A program made the position numbers and the translations under genes. A stretch of 64,000 nt of DNA from Rostratula benghalensis (lineage: Eukaryota > Chordata > Aves > Charadriiformes > Rostratulidae), in contig VXAI01000140.1 of the NCBI GenBank assembly GCA_013399305.1, positions 128,507 through 192,506 of the forward strand, given 5' to 3'. Below the pieces are notes generated by a model. The model saw nothing but the letters and a program-made list of their open reading frames with translations, had not been told where the DNA came from and searched no databases. The number at the start of each line of letters is the position of its first letter. Positions within the stretch are counted from its first letter, which is position 1. This document shows, in pieces, positions 36,626 through 48,735 of the stretch.

Positions 36626-37879
36626 CAGCAATAAAAAACAAGACAGCAAAGTCAGTATCTATCTTCAGCCCTTCCTGGACATTCTTGGGGTAGTTACTGT
36701 GCTGCGGGATGGATGTATTTCACATCTGCCAAATGACAGTAATATTTCCCATCCCCACAGCAAGATTTGGTGGGTCAACTCATTTAATCCCCTTGAATTC
36801 TCTCTCCTGAAGTTCTTCACCCTCCCCTCTTTGCTGTAAGTCAAATTAAAAAATACCAAGGACTCTCAATCCACTCTTACAATCCTACTAGCCCAAGAAG
36901 AGCATGCAAGCCTCCTTCAGACTTTGTTACCCTCCTCACCACTCTCACTTCCTTTCATGGGGCATTTACTTGTGCTACTCTGGGGCAGGGAGCTCAATCC
37001 TGTTCAACACAAGTGAAGTCTTCTGACCAGGATTTTGAAAATGGGTTTCTGCTTTTCTAAGCGAGGATTCAAATCTACCTCACAAGATGAGGGCACTACA
37101 GCCTGTCTGTCTCTGGCTCTGTTTTAGGCTGGAAAGCCCACAGCCGAGTCTTGTGTGGGGTCTCAACAGTCTGTGAACACAGACTGGAGAAGAACACTAT
37201 AAAAAGCATAAGCATGTCTTTTCTGTGTCTCACCAATGCTTCCAGGAGAAGCAGGGAATGAGCTGCTCATTGTGGGGCAACTACAGGTTTCCAGGTCATT
37301 GGGGAACTCAAAACTCAACCCAAGAGCAGTTGAAGACCAACCACATTAACACAGCAGCTGAGCAGGGACCTGAGAGCCGCCATTCTGCCTGGAGAAACCC
37401 ACTTCCCTCCATACTTCTGTCTAGCACCAAACTGAAGCACCAGACTCACCCAGAGAGTTCACCTGCAACACCAAACTCAGAGTGGGAAGGCTTACAATCA
37501 GACAGCATCTGCCAGCTTGTTCACTCCTGTGAGAGACGAGCCACAGCATCCCTCTGAGATTTGTACTGCCAAACTAAAAAACATCTAATTGAGCAACAAA
37601 TGCCTTATTTGCTCTCATGCCTGAAGCTGACCAGAGCTACTCTCACGAAGAGCTGCTGGTACAGAAAATAGAAATTACCAGGGAAAAAATTACAACACAC
37701 ATGGGGATACAATGCCAAGTAGCTGAGATAAACAGGTAAATAAAGTAAATTATCAAATGCAGGATGAAAAGACAAGAGCTTCCTTTTATAACCCCACTTC
37801 TGCACTCCTTTCATGCAGACACTTCATACGTTGGTATTCAATGAAGTTAAACAATGTGCTCAGCTGTTTTCAGCCATTG
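36626..37879. other. Non-coding stretch, no gene seen
   Basis: The 110-codon plus frame at 37225-37557 is rich in Ser, Thr, Gln and Pro, with no family motif and no splice support. Confidence 0.5.
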
Positions 37880-38060
37880 GGCACTGATATTTATTTCAGA
37901 AATAAAAGGGCCTTGTAATTCATTTGCAAGGGTGTACATGGTTAATTCTTGATGCCTTGTAAGTGCTAATTATGAAAGAAGATGTTAAAGGGTTCCTTAG
38001 GAAATCAATACTTTATTATACAATAATTGCATCTGCAAGTTTAATGTTCTTCATAAGACT
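37880..38060. promoter_or_regulatory. Candidate conserved non-coding segment
   Basis: The segment is free of repeats and dense in homeodomain and POU-like words: gtaattcatttgcaagg near 37914, tggttaattcttg near 37939, gtgctaattatg near 37964 and caataattgcatctgc near 38020. Conservation cannot be assessed from one genome. Confidence 0.18.
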
Positions 38061-39488
38061 CCAAAAGAATGGAAGAGGTTGGGAGTTCAGATGATGCAAA
38101 AGGTGGCTGCACGACCTGGAAAGTCATCAAGAATTTGACATCCAGATGACATTAACATATTTTGAAAAACCCAACAGTTATTATGGAAAGCAAACTGCTA
38201 GTACATCTGTCTGAATGGCACCTTGGCCCAATATAAACCTAAGCACACTTATAATTGAAATGGCTATTCCATTATTCGTCAAAGACTTTTGATTATCTTT
38301 TTGCCTGATGATTTGTTTCTCTCAGGAACTGCATTTCAGTTCTGTCCCCCTCATCTTCCCCTGGCTCACTCCCCAGTTGTTCCAGCTTTCAACAGAAGAG
38401 CCAGTGAGGAGCTACCATTAGGGTTATCTGCCCTGGAGACAGGATACAGCTGAAAAATCATTCTTCCAAGAATTTCTGGGTCACTGTCTAATTGATACTA
38501 GCATTAACATGCTTCATATTCATGTTCCAACTCCACAGGCAGTACTTACTCTGCACCCAGCCATGTGGGACTGCTCTAGGCGGTGAGTGGGAACCCAAAA
38601 TGACTCCACTATATCAGCCTAAGAAAGCACCAGCCCCAAGAATTTTACAATAGTGAACACAGAAAAAGAGTCTCTCTTCCACTGCGGTCTTGAGTGCAAC
38701 AGTGCATTCCTCTGTTTTTCATTACACACTTTTAAAAAGAAATATTCCATGTTACTTGCCTTATTAATTTGCAAAGAAACCACAAGTTATTTCCTTACAT
38801 CATGATGGATTTTAAATTTTTTTTAATTCTTACAGGCTATAAAAATCCTGGGACTTCAAAGGAAATGAGTTTAAGACTCAGTATGTTATAAAAGGAGTCC
38901 AGACCACATTCACAAATAAGATATCTTTTGCTAACAGCCAAGTATTTCACAGGTCGTACTGTAGCTCATACTTTGTTGAGAAAACAAATGAGAAGTGAGT
39001 AGTGATTCATAAAACAATCTGTACATTAAACGCACGATAAAGTAAGATAGTATTGCACAGCTTTCTTGGAGAGCCAAAAGGCGGTGCCTTGTGATCAGCA
39101 AGCTCATCAAATAAAAACACAGTAGGAGGGGGTGTAATGCTGAACTGCTGCAACCACTCCTAGGGATTCCTCTCTTCGCCAGCAACTCACTCCCTCACTC
39201 AGCACATCCAAAATGCAACATGAAAATTTAACGCGTGCTCCCCCTGAAAAGCGATTAAAAAAGGACAATATCTGCATATGTTCACATGTGTATGCGGTAT
39301 TTCTATTTGAAAGGATGTTACTTCTGCGCTTCTGTAGGAACTTCTGTTTGGCTGCCTACAGAGAGGTTGGGGGAATCTGTCTCAATTCATCAGCCATATG
39401 CTGAGGGAGAGGGTTGCAGGCATTTAGTGTTGCAGGAAAAAGCTCGGTCTTTGCTGAACACAGCAACCCTGCCCTGGCCCCAGCGCCC
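38061..39488. other. Non-coding stretch up to the assembly gap
   Basis: No gene was recognised. The last 30 bases before the gap are GC-rich (ccctgccctggccccagcgc), which may be why the assembly breaks here. Confidence 0.5.
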
Positions 39489-40453
39489 NNNNNNNNNNNN
39501 NNNNNNNNNNNNNNNNNNNNNNNNNNNNNNNNNNNNNNNNNNNNNNNNNNNNNNNNNNNNNNNNNNNNNNNNNNNNNNNNNNNNNNNNNNNNNNNNNNNN
39601 NNNNNNNNNNNNNNNNNNNNNNNNNNNNNNNNNNNNNNNNNNNNNNNNNNNNNNNNNNNNNNNNNNNNNNNNNNNNNNNNNNNNNNNNNNNNNNNNNNNN
39701 NNNNNNNNNNNNNNNNNNNNNNNNNNNNNNNNNNNNNNNNNNNNNNNNNNNNNNNNNNNNNNNNNNNNNNNNNNNNNNNNNNNNNNNNNNNNNNNNNNNN
39801 NNNNNNNNNNNNNNNNNNNNNNNNNNNNNNNNNNNNNNNNNNNNNNNNNNNNNNNNNNNNNNNNNNNNNNNNNNNNNNNNNNNNNNNNNNNNNNNNNNNN
39901 NNNNNNNNNNNNNNNNNNNNNNNNNNNNNNNNNNNNNNNNNNNNNNNNNNNNNNNNNNNNNNNNNNNNNNNNNNNNNNNNNNNNNNNNNNNNNNNNNNNN
40001 NNNNNNNNNNNNNNNNNNNNNNNNNNNNNNNNNNNNNNNNNNNNNNNNNNNNNNNNNNNNNNNNNNNNNNNNNNNNNNNNNNNNNNNNNNNNNNNNNNNN
40101 NNNNNNNNNNNNNNNNNNNNNNNNNNNNNNNNNNNNNNNNNNNNNNNNNNNNNNNNNNNNNNNNNNNNNNNNNNNNNNNNNNNNNNNNNNNNNNNNNNNN
40201 NNNNNNNNNNNNNNNNNNNNNNNNNNNNNNNNNNNNNNNNNNNNNNNNNNNNNNNNNNNNNNNNNNNNNNNNNNNNNNNNNNNNNNNNNNNNNNNNNNNN
40301 NNNNNNNNNNNNNNNNNNNNNNNNNNNNNNNNNNNNNNNNNNNNNNNNNNNNNNNNNNNNNNNNNNNNNNNNNNNNNNNNNNNNNNNNNNNNNNNNNNNN
40401 NNNNNNNNNNNNNNNNNNNNNNNNNNNNNNNNNNNNNNNNNNNNNNNNNNNNN
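39489..40453. other. Assembly gap (965 N)
   Basis: Unknown bases only. Long open frames that appear to cross this interval are artefacts of undefined codons. Confidence 0.99.
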
Positions 40454-40483
40454 CCAATCCCTGATATTCTGTGATTCTGTGAC
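40454..40483 (+). mobile_element. CR1 LINE 3' tail at the gap edge
   Basis: ccaatccctgatattctgtg then attctgtgac directly after the gap is the plus-strand CR1 terminus with its repeated ATTCTGTG octamer. The body of this copy must lie inside the gap. Confidence 0.85.
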
Positions 40484-42183
40484 GCATCACTGCTTGACAC
40501 TCATAAGCACAACGAGCAAAAGAAGTAACCTCCTGCATACTGAAGAACTGCCAATGCCAAAAGGATTTATTTTTTCCAGCTAAGCATCCTGCAAGTGAAA
40601 CATGACCTCATTCAAAACCAAGAAGGCTGAAGACTCTAGCAATGTGCTCCACAGACCCTCCCCAAGAGGCTCCACTCAACACAAGGAGCAGAAGCCAGCC
40701 CTGTTTCCAGGCTTTCCTGAGAGTATTACCATTACCAGGGATACACTTTTTAAAGACAACTCAACACCAAGACAGGCCCAGAGCTATGTGACCGGGCCGG
40801 CTGAGTCCCATCGCAAACCCAACCAGGAGTGCTGCTGTGGAACTCTGAAGTCTTGCCATTGTTGTGAACCCCCATGAAAAAGCTAACTCTGAAAATGAGC
40901 TTAAGGGGATGGCTTCTACAGATCTGACCACAAGATTGACATAAATTTAGGAGTCCAGGTATCAAAGTTAGATGCTTATTTAAAAAAAAATACAAACCTA
41001 AAAAAAAATGGCCAAAATTTGTTAGGAATAAAGCTACTTACCCCAAAATTTTCCTTTCTTCAGGGTCAGCATCAACAGTCTCCTCTGGCATCTTCACAGC
41101 TGCCAGGAAGCCTGAGGATACAGTCCAGGTTTGTCAATCCATGCCACAAGCAAAACTCTCCTGCTGAAAAATCTAGTTATCTGATATGACTCAAAACATA
41201 TGACTGAAAATGTGTCCTTCTGACAACAAAACCTGTATTACAGTCAAACATTGAACACTGTAGACCATGAGAATCCTGCCATTCAGTCAGTTACCCGAGA
41301 GCACGAGCTTATCTTTGAGCTAGTCCATAATGTGTAACCACCATCGCTGCCTGAAGAAAGGAAACAGCAAGGTAAACACCTGAACATTTTTTTCTATTCT
41401 TCTGCACAATGGAAGTCACATGGGGATCTTATCATCCAGACAAGGTGTGGAAGGAAATGAGATTAGCTTTATAAATACAGTGTCCACCAGGAATAGTTAA
41501 TGAGGCATATTACTTCCTACTTAACCAAAATATTATGCCCATTTCAGTCTGTGGAACAGCAAGAGGCATTTCAAGGATGTAGGCAAAATAGATTTGGCAA
41601 TAAGTGTTTGGTCTTAACAGCAAGACTGGGGTGGGAAGAGGATGGAGACAGTGACTGCTAGAAGGGCTGCCCAAACCCTACCAAAACCAGCCAGGTCATC
41701 ACAAGCTACTTTTGAATAATGGAGGGTCTACAGATGCATCTTAAGAAATGCAACTCAAAGCACCCAGTGATCATCATACAGATTAATTGTCACAACAGTG
41801 TTGCTTCCCAAATGGTCTCAGAGATTTCAGGACATGGTGTCTATCTGTATTTCTCAGGTCTGTCATTTCCTCAGACACTGAAGAAGTTTCTTTAGTCCCT
41901 CCTAGGCAGATGATGAAGCATCACTAGCTATAGGTGCGATTTTGGGCATGCTTTGGTCCTGCCAAAGCTGCTGTGAGGACACCTCATTTAACAGCATCTC
42001 TTTTACCAGACACTGCAGTTTGGCGTGGTGAATACTACAACCAACAGGAAAAAGGAATAGAGCTGAAGGGGGACCGGCCCCAAAACCACTCTGACAATAT
42101 ATCATGACTATGACAAAAGGATTTGATTGTGACATCCCCAGGCCAGGCACCTCATATCATCTCCCAAGGGTAAGACAATAAGA
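40484..42183. other. Non-coding stretch, no gene seen
   Basis: A 91-codon plus frame at 40602-40877 ends in a Cys-rich stretch (ECCCGTLKSCHCCEPP) but has no family match that I recognise. The rest is unremarkable. Confidence 0.45.
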
Positions 42184-42292
42184 ACTTTGAGCAACCTGGT
42201 CTTATGGGAGGTGTTCTTGCCCATGGCAGGGGATTGGGACTAGATGGTCTTTGAAGTCCCTTCCAAACTGTAACCATTCTGTGATTCTATGA
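42184..42292 (+). mobile_element. CR1 LINE fragment, terminal 110 bases
   Basis: ctttgagcaacctggtctta, tgggaggtgttcttgcccat, ggcaggggattgggactaga and the tail accattctgtgattctatga form a strongly 5'-truncated CR1 copy. Confidence 0.93.
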
Positions 42293-43763
42293 TAACCCAC
42301 TGACAGAGAATGATACAATTCCTTGAGCTTTTACCAGGAATATTGTCTGAGAGAATAAATCTGATGGTTCTGTCCCCATGTAAGCTAACTATCTAATGCT
42401 GGGTAGCCAAAACATGCTTAAAGTATTTGGAGGAAAAATTCACCGTGTTTTCTATGGTTTTCCACAGCACCAAATATTTTCATGTTGGGATGATCTTCCA
42501 GGAACTGACTATGCCACCTCAAGACCTACTTTGAAGTGAGTAAGGAGCACGAGAGCAGCTCTCGTAAATGAGTAACAATTTGCCCAGGAGAAACAGATGC
42601 TCCACATGAGGCCTAATTGCAATGGAGAGTAGTAGAGAGGGTGTGCCACACTAGGAAAGACCATTCCTGCTACTGACACATGAGGACATATATTTCAGTG
42701 AGAAAATGCATATCCATTATCCTTAGAAGGGTAGGATGGCTTTATCCCAACCACGGAGAAAAGGTAAGAGAGAAGAGAGTAAATAATTGCTTCCCAATGA
42801 GAGGAGATTCCTGCACACAGATTCCCAGACTCCTCTGAGTGTTTAAAATAATCCAAAGGATTCCTTAAAAGTTCAAAGAGTACCTTATTAAACACATCAT
42901 TTAAATGAGGAACCAAAGTGATGCTTTCTACTTTCTTGTGGGTTTTTTTGAGTCTTTGGGTTCATATTTTCAAGTTCTTTCCAAAGCCTTGGGACCTCAC
43001 GATTTAATGAAAGATAACATTGTCACGTAACTGGCGTCAGAAGCTTGAGTTTTAACAAAACACTACTATTGCCAGGCTAAGGACAGGATTGTAATAATTG
43101 GCTCCTCTCGAATTTGGTACAAACACCACCTGTTGAGTGATTAGCAGATGTCTCAGACATGAACTTGGACAGCATTCCTTAGCTATGAAGTGTCTTCCAT
43201 GCCACTATGAATAAGGACAGACCATCAACTTCAACTTATAATTGTCTGGTTTCTGTCATTTTTTTTGTCGCAACTTTACCGCCAGCGCCGTCATGTCAAA
43301 TTTGGCTGAAATTCTAAATTTTTGTCAAATAAGCTTTCACAGTGTGGTAGAAGAGCCAACACATTCTTCTTACTTTAAAGCAAAAATTCCAGAGGAAACA
43401 GTTGTTTTGAAACAAATAGAGACCTCTGCAGTGGTTTCAGCTGAAGCACTGGAGAACTTGGAGGTTGAACTGATTATAGACAAAAGCAAAACCCACTTCA
43501 ACACCATGTTGAAAAGTAAACACCAGGGGGGTGGCGGGGGAAGAAAAGAGCAAAAGAAAAAGTTAACAGCATTCTAATTTTTCCCTGTTGTCTCAATTTA
43601 AAGATTTTTATAAATAACACATTTTTAAAGATTTGTTTTTCTCCACTGATTTCTAAGTTTTAAGTCTCCAGAAAGTTTTCTGCCATACTAAGAGTTCTTT
43701 GTGCTAAAGTAGTGGTTCAACAATATCTAGCCCTGAAGTAATTTTTTTGAAGTAGACTTAAAA
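42293..43763. other. Non-coding stretch with one weak exon-like frame
   Basis: An open plus frame (43242-43577) contains a segment 43343-43515 between an AG and a GT. It has a fairly balanced composition (PEETVVLKQIETSAVVSAEA). The splice signals are poor, so it is not called as an exon. Confidence 0.4.
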
Positions 43764-43885
43764 GTGCCATTATCCTCATTCTATAGGTGAGGAAATAGCT
43801 TATGTAAATTGCTGAAGGTCACGAACCAGTCAACAGTGCAGGCTCAAGGCTCTCTCTCCCTTCCACCACACTTTACGGTAACAGG
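43764..43885 (+). repeat. MIR SINE
   Basis: This is the clearest MIR in the window. In order it shows agtgccattatcctcattct, ataggtgaggaaatagctta, gtaaattgctgaaggtcacg, aaccagtcaacagtgcaggc and tcaaggctctctctcccttc, then caccacact. These correspond to the MIR parts for 'ccattttacagatgaggaaactgag', 'aagtgacttgcccaaggtcacacag', 'agtggcagagccgg' and 'tctgactcc...ccactacacc'. MIR is a non-autonomous SINE, dead for a very long time. Confidence 0.78.
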
Positions 43886-44676
43886 AATTAAAGAAAATTT
43901 CCAAGTGAAAAATGCTCTTTTTCTTTTTTAAGTCTTGTCCTTAATATCTGACCCAGAGACCACCAATTCTGTGCTCTGAAACATCTGAGAAAAAGGAGAG
44001 AGATCTAAATTGAATTAGCTAGCAGGAGCTCATACCAGTACCAGAGTGAAAGAAACCATTACAAACATACTTCCCTTCTGCAAGTACAGCTGCTGAGGGT
44101 CTACTTAATTTTTATTTTTTTGGCTTGATGTAGTTGGGTAATTGTCAACCCATAAACAGCCCCGTGCATCCTTGCTAAGCAGAAATTTCCTGTCTCCAGT
44201 TTTCCCCTACTCCCATTTTCCAACAGGTCTGCAAAAAAACAGAGAAAGGGAACGCTCTCCTCCCTGCCCTGACCAGAGTTAAAAAGGACCTCACCCTGGG
44301 GATTCTCCTGCCGCAACATGCCCATTTATCTTCAAGGCTAACATAACAGGCAACATTAAGTTCACCGAGATCTGACACCACATCTACTTTGCAGACTCTT
44401 CCTCTCCCACTCAGCAGCTTTCCAGCTCAATGGAGATAAGAAGTTTGCCACTGCCAATGATGATACCAGCCCCCAAGTGCATACTGTGTTCTCCCAACAC
44501 CTTGGGCTTTCTTGATGACTAGTTATTCTTTGATCTTCACAGGAATTAGCATTTTGCTCTTCTTTCTGTAGCCTTTTGAATTAGAATGTACCCCCAACCT
44601 TTCTAACAGCATTTGGAGGAGCTCACAGTATTTACACAGCAGAGCTCTCTGGCATGAGGAGGCCACACTGGCTTTT
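43886..44676. other. Non-coding stretch, no gene seen
   Basis: Two overlapping minus frames (44101-44325 and 44175-44381) have no domain. Confidence 0.5.
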
Positions 44677-44714
44677 ATATCTATCTATCTATCTATATAT
44701 ATGTATATATATCT
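44677..44714 (+). repeat. (TATC)n/(TA)n microsatellite
   Basis: tatctatctatctatctata passes into tatatgtatatatatctac. A compound repeat, likely length-variable between individuals. Confidence 0.9.
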
Positions 44715-45605
44715 ACCTAGCATATCACCCCCTCCACACAGAGCAAGCTATCGAATTCAAACAGGTTCAACTGGCTTTTAAAAGCAAATGATTTCCAGCA
44801 AAAAGTCTGCTAAACATCAAACATTTTAACCTGCCAGCCAGGTCTCATGCAGAGTATTTGCAACTACAGTTTTATGTGCCATCAGGTGTTGACTGGTCAT
44901 TGGAATAATAAAAATTAAAAATCACAGCTAGCAAGAGTCAGCTTAGCATCCACACACCACCACTGCTGGTGACCTTACCATCACAAAAACCTTTCATGTT
45001 TAAGACTTCCCAAAGGAGAATGCTAGAAACTCAGATCAGAGAATTCCATAAAAACAAGACTGACCAAACTTGGCAAAAGTTTTACAGCTTTTTGTAGGCA
45101 AAAACCGATTGCCTTCAGCAGGATATAGGGTATAAAATGACTCTACAACTTCACGGCTTTTAACTATAGAGGATGCCTCTAAAGTGTTTTAGTCTTTTTC
45201 TCTGTATAAACAGGTTTTATACACATTTCAGGAACTGGATCTGGGTTCCCCAGTACAACTGGGGGCCTCCAGTTAGGAACAACTGAAATGGTTAAGGGAC
45301 TGGAGCATCTGCCATCTGGGAGGAAGTTGAGATAGCTTGGGAGAAGGCTCTGAGAGATCTTAGCCATGTTTACAAAAATCTGATGGGGCTGGGAAGGGGA
45401 GTAAAGATGATGTAGCCAGGTTCTTTTCAGGAGAGCCCAGTGAAAGGACAAGAGGCAACAAACACCATTCAAATTACAGAAAATTCCATTTCAACATTAA
45501 AAATCTCATTATTACTGTGATAGTGATTAAACAGTAAGACAGGGTGCCCAGAAATTTAAGCCATATGCATCCATTAAGATATTAAAAAACCACTGTATAT
45601 GGTCC
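44715..45605. other. Non-coding stretch, no gene seen
   Basis: A 97-codon minus frame (45179-45472) shows no recognised domain. Confidence 0.5.
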
Positions 45606-45696
45606 CAAGCAACCTGCTGTAGACGACCTTGCTCTAAGTAGGGTGGGTTAGACGATCTCCAGAGACTTCTTCCCACCTCAACCATCCTGCAACTCC
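45606..45696 (+). mobile_element. CR1 LINE fragment, old, terminal part
   Basis: caagcaacctgctgtagacg, accttgctctaagtagggtg, ggttagacgatctccagaga and cttcttcccacctcaaccat match the older CR1 wording (tgctctagcagggggttggactagatgatctccagaggtc). The tail is degenerate (cctgcaactcc). Confidence 0.8.
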
Positions 45697-47005
45697 AACT
45701 TTGTAAGCTTCATAACTTGAAATAAACAACTAATTACTAGCAATCTTGCCTGTTAACACAAAGTACAAACGTTGGTTTATTTAGATCAAAAAACTCCTTT
45801 CAGCCACCTGGATAAAGCCCCTCAGCTGACCCATGAAGATCTGTCCCTTATCAGCAACTAGGAATGGAGACTTACCTTAGCCTCTCCTAAGACTCCTTTC
45901 ACAGGAACACCGTCACCTGTACCCTTGGCATCAGGGCACACAGGTGGGCATTGTGATTCTAGGCCAGGGCAGCCAAAATGGACAAGGACATCAGGAGGTC
46001 AGTGAGGAACAAGAAGGCCAGGATGCTGAAATTCAGCCCTGAATGCCATCTAGCCCATGCTGAAGTCTGGACCACCCACACCCTCAACATTTTAACATCC
46101 CAACAACTAACTCAAACACAGCTGCAGAAAACCTGTCTATCATATTCTCATACAGTGGGAACACTTTCAAATGAAATTTCTTCTGTCATTTTTTTTTAGG
46201 ACTGCTTCTCCCACTTCCCCTCAAAACTGAGCCCAAAAAAGTCTTTTTCACTTTTGGTCCCCCCTCTACACTAGGCTACATTTGAAGTGCTGGTAAAACT
46301 AGGTTATGACATAATCCAACAAAGCAAGTAGGAATTTAAGGTGCACAAGCCTTACCCGGATGAAGGTAATTATTAGGTCAGGCCAAGAAAAAGTGATGAA
46401 CCTAACATAATACTCTCAAAGAGATCAACTGTCTTCATATAAATTTTGGTCCTGGCTCCTACAAAACCATTACTATTCTCTAGTATTGTAATTTACAGCC
46501 TGATGATGCACTGAATCATATTTTAATTTATCTGGAAGATATAAACAAACATTCTTGGGTGGAAATTAATGCCTGATCTTTGCCTACTTCTCGTGGCATA
46601 AAAATCCAAAGAGAGGAATTACATTTTAAAAAACATAAAAGAAATTAATTGCCCAATTGATGAGTTTGTCAAATATTTTCTAGGAGAAAACCAGTTCTTA
46701 TGGCTTTGTATGTAAGAGGCCGAGAAGACCTTGCTGTGAAAATGCATGCTGGGTGAGTATTTCTGTAGGTATGTGCCATGGATGTGGCATCTCTTTTCAA
46801 GCATAGTTCAAAAGGAGAGCAAAGAAACAGTGTAATTTTATGCCAGTAATCTCTGGTATCTGTAGACTCTTCTGAAAGAAAAGAAAAGGGTTACAGCTCC
46901 TGGACTTACGCCAATCTTCTAGGGACACCCAAATGGATATTTTGCCTATGCGACTGAAAAAAACCAACACACGAATTACATAAAAGTGCTCCTTCCATTT
47001 GTAAA
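45697..47005. other. Non-coding stretch, no gene seen
   Basis: A T-rich acceptor-like sequence (ctgtcatttttttttag, ending 46199) exists, but no reading frame of useful length follows it. The rest is AT-rich. Confidence 0.5.
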
Positions 47006-47080
47006 GCCAAAAGAGGGAAATAAAAGATACAAAGCTAAAATGACGCCAAAAGAGGAAAATAAAGCCAAAGCTAAAATGAC
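47006..47080 (+). repeat. Tandem duplication, 39/36-bp units
   Basis: Unit 1 (47006-47044) runs from gccaaaagagggaaataaaa to gctaaaatgac. Unit 2 (47045-47080) runs from gccaaaagaggaaaataaag to gctaaaatgac and is three bases shorter. They are directly adjacent and highly similar, so the duplication is recent. Confidence 0.88.
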
Positions 47081-47736
47081 GCAGGAGACTTTTTTTCTCT
47101 CTCTTTCAGGATAGTTCAAAAAGAACTACCCATCAAGAAACAGCCTGCATTCATATAGAAGAAAGTGGAGGGAAAATATAGAATTATAAATAAAAGCCTC
47201 ACCACTCCCACTTTCCTAATGTCCACTGTTCCACAAAGCGTTTCGTACTACTGTATGATTTGGCATTTAGAGAGAAATCCGTGAAGCATTGCTATTCACA
47301 GAACCCAGGGAGCTGATACAGGCCTCTGCCATGCAACAAGAGCTCTCCCACATAAAAACCAGACTCAACAGCTACAAGTAACTTCAAGTATAGTAAAGGT
47401 AAAAGATATACAGTCATGAAGAGGAGAACCGTATACACAGCTGGCATGCTGAGAGAACATCTGTACGCTTATTGTACCACAGTTAATCAACAGTTTATTT
47501 CAGCAAGCACCAAACACAAAGCAGAAATGGGAAGAGCATGAACATGAAACAGAATTTGCTCAGGTATAAAGAATCAAATGGTAGATTTGTGGCTTGAGTT
47601 AAACAAGAAAAGCAAAGTTATTCTCAAAATGAGACAAAAGGTCTATCTGGCCTCCAACTGGAGCAAATCAGCGTGGCTCCAACTAGGCTCATGGCTCTTG
47701 TTAGTTCTGGTCTATATTGCATCACATTAATCATGT
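47081..47736. other. Non-coding stretch, no gene seen
   Basis: Directly after the duplication, gactttttttctctctcttt then cag (47088-47109) is a good acceptor sequence, but the frame after it closes within about 23 codons. Confidence 0.45.
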
Positions 47737-47930
47737 GAGAATCACAAAATGGTTCAGTTTGGAAAGAACCTTAAAGATCATCCAGTTCCAACCCCCTGCC
47801 CTGGGAAGGGACACCTCCCACCAGACCAGGTTGCTCAAAGCCCCATCCAGCCCAGCCTTGAACACCTCCAGGGATGGGGCAGACACAGCTTCTCTGGGCA
47901 ACCTGGGCCAGTGCCTCACCACCCTCAAGT
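47737..47930 (-). mobile_element. CR1 LINE fragment, 3' end
   Basis: gagaatcacaaaatggttca, ccaaccccctgccctgggaa, cagaccaggttgctcaaagc, cttgaacacctccagggatg and cagtgcctcaccaccctcaa are in reverse CR1 order. The copy stops abruptly after the 'ccctca' part. Confidence 0.94.
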
Positions 47931-48465
47931 CAACCTGCTGGCCACACTGGTTAAATAGTTTCTTTTCTGCATGACCAACTCAGTACTGGTGACAAATTTC
48001 TTTTTGCTGAGAAATTAGCATCCTGTACAACTCAATAAAATGATCTTACCCATATTGTCAAAGCCACAGCTTGTAGGAACACCATCATATCAAAACAAGA
48101 GATGCCAGCAGAAGTCCAGTTTTGCCTGTAAACCTCTGCCTGCATTAGACAGTCTATCAGTCCAGAATCATCCCACTCTGAGCATCACAGACCTATGTCC
48201 ATGGAGTAAAATCCACTGTTAGGTAAATGGTACGAGAAAGAGCTGTACCATATAAATACCTACTGATATATAAAAGGAATTAACATAGAACATAGGAAAC
48301 AAGTGAAAACAAGGGGAAATTGTTCAGAAGAAAACACCAGAGAGAAAACAGAACCACATTTACCAGCCCTCAAACTGAGAGCAGGAGAGAGCATCATAAA
48401 AGGCAATATTACATACAAGTTTATTTAGTGGCCAGTGCCAATTTTTTCTATAACCAAGATCCACA
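47931..48465. other. Non-coding stretch, no gene seen
   Basis: No gene or repeat was recognised between the two CR1 copies. Confidence 0.5.
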
Positions 48466-48735
48466 GGAAATGGAGCGACAGGATGAGGGGGAACAGTGTT
48501 ACACTGAAAGAGGGGAGATTTAGATGAGACATTAGTAAGAAATTCTTTGCTGTGAGCGTGGTGAGACCCTGTCCAGACCACAGCCCAGAGAAGCTGTGGA
48601 TGCCCTATCCCTGGAGGTGTTCAAGACCCCTCTGGACAGGGCTTTAAGCAACCTGGTCTGATGGGAGGTGTCCCCACGCAGGGCAGAGGGTTGGGACTTT
48701 AAGGTCCCTTCCAACACAAGCCATTCTATGACTGT
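48466..48735 (+). mobile_element. CR1 LINE fragment, 3' end
   Basis: gcgacaggatgagggggaac, actgaaagaggggagattta, atccctggaggtgttcaaga and ttaagcaacctggtctgatg lead to the tail aagccattctatgactgtca. The part around 48575-48590 is shortened. Confidence 0.93.

Noticed and set aside
39286..40583. Open frames of about 360 to 390 codons across 39286-40583 on both strands
   Set aside because: They consist almost entirely of undefined codons from the 965-base gap.
46183..46199. T-rich acceptor-like site
   Set aside because: No open frame of useful length and no donor follows. Such tracts are common in AT-rich intergenic DNA.
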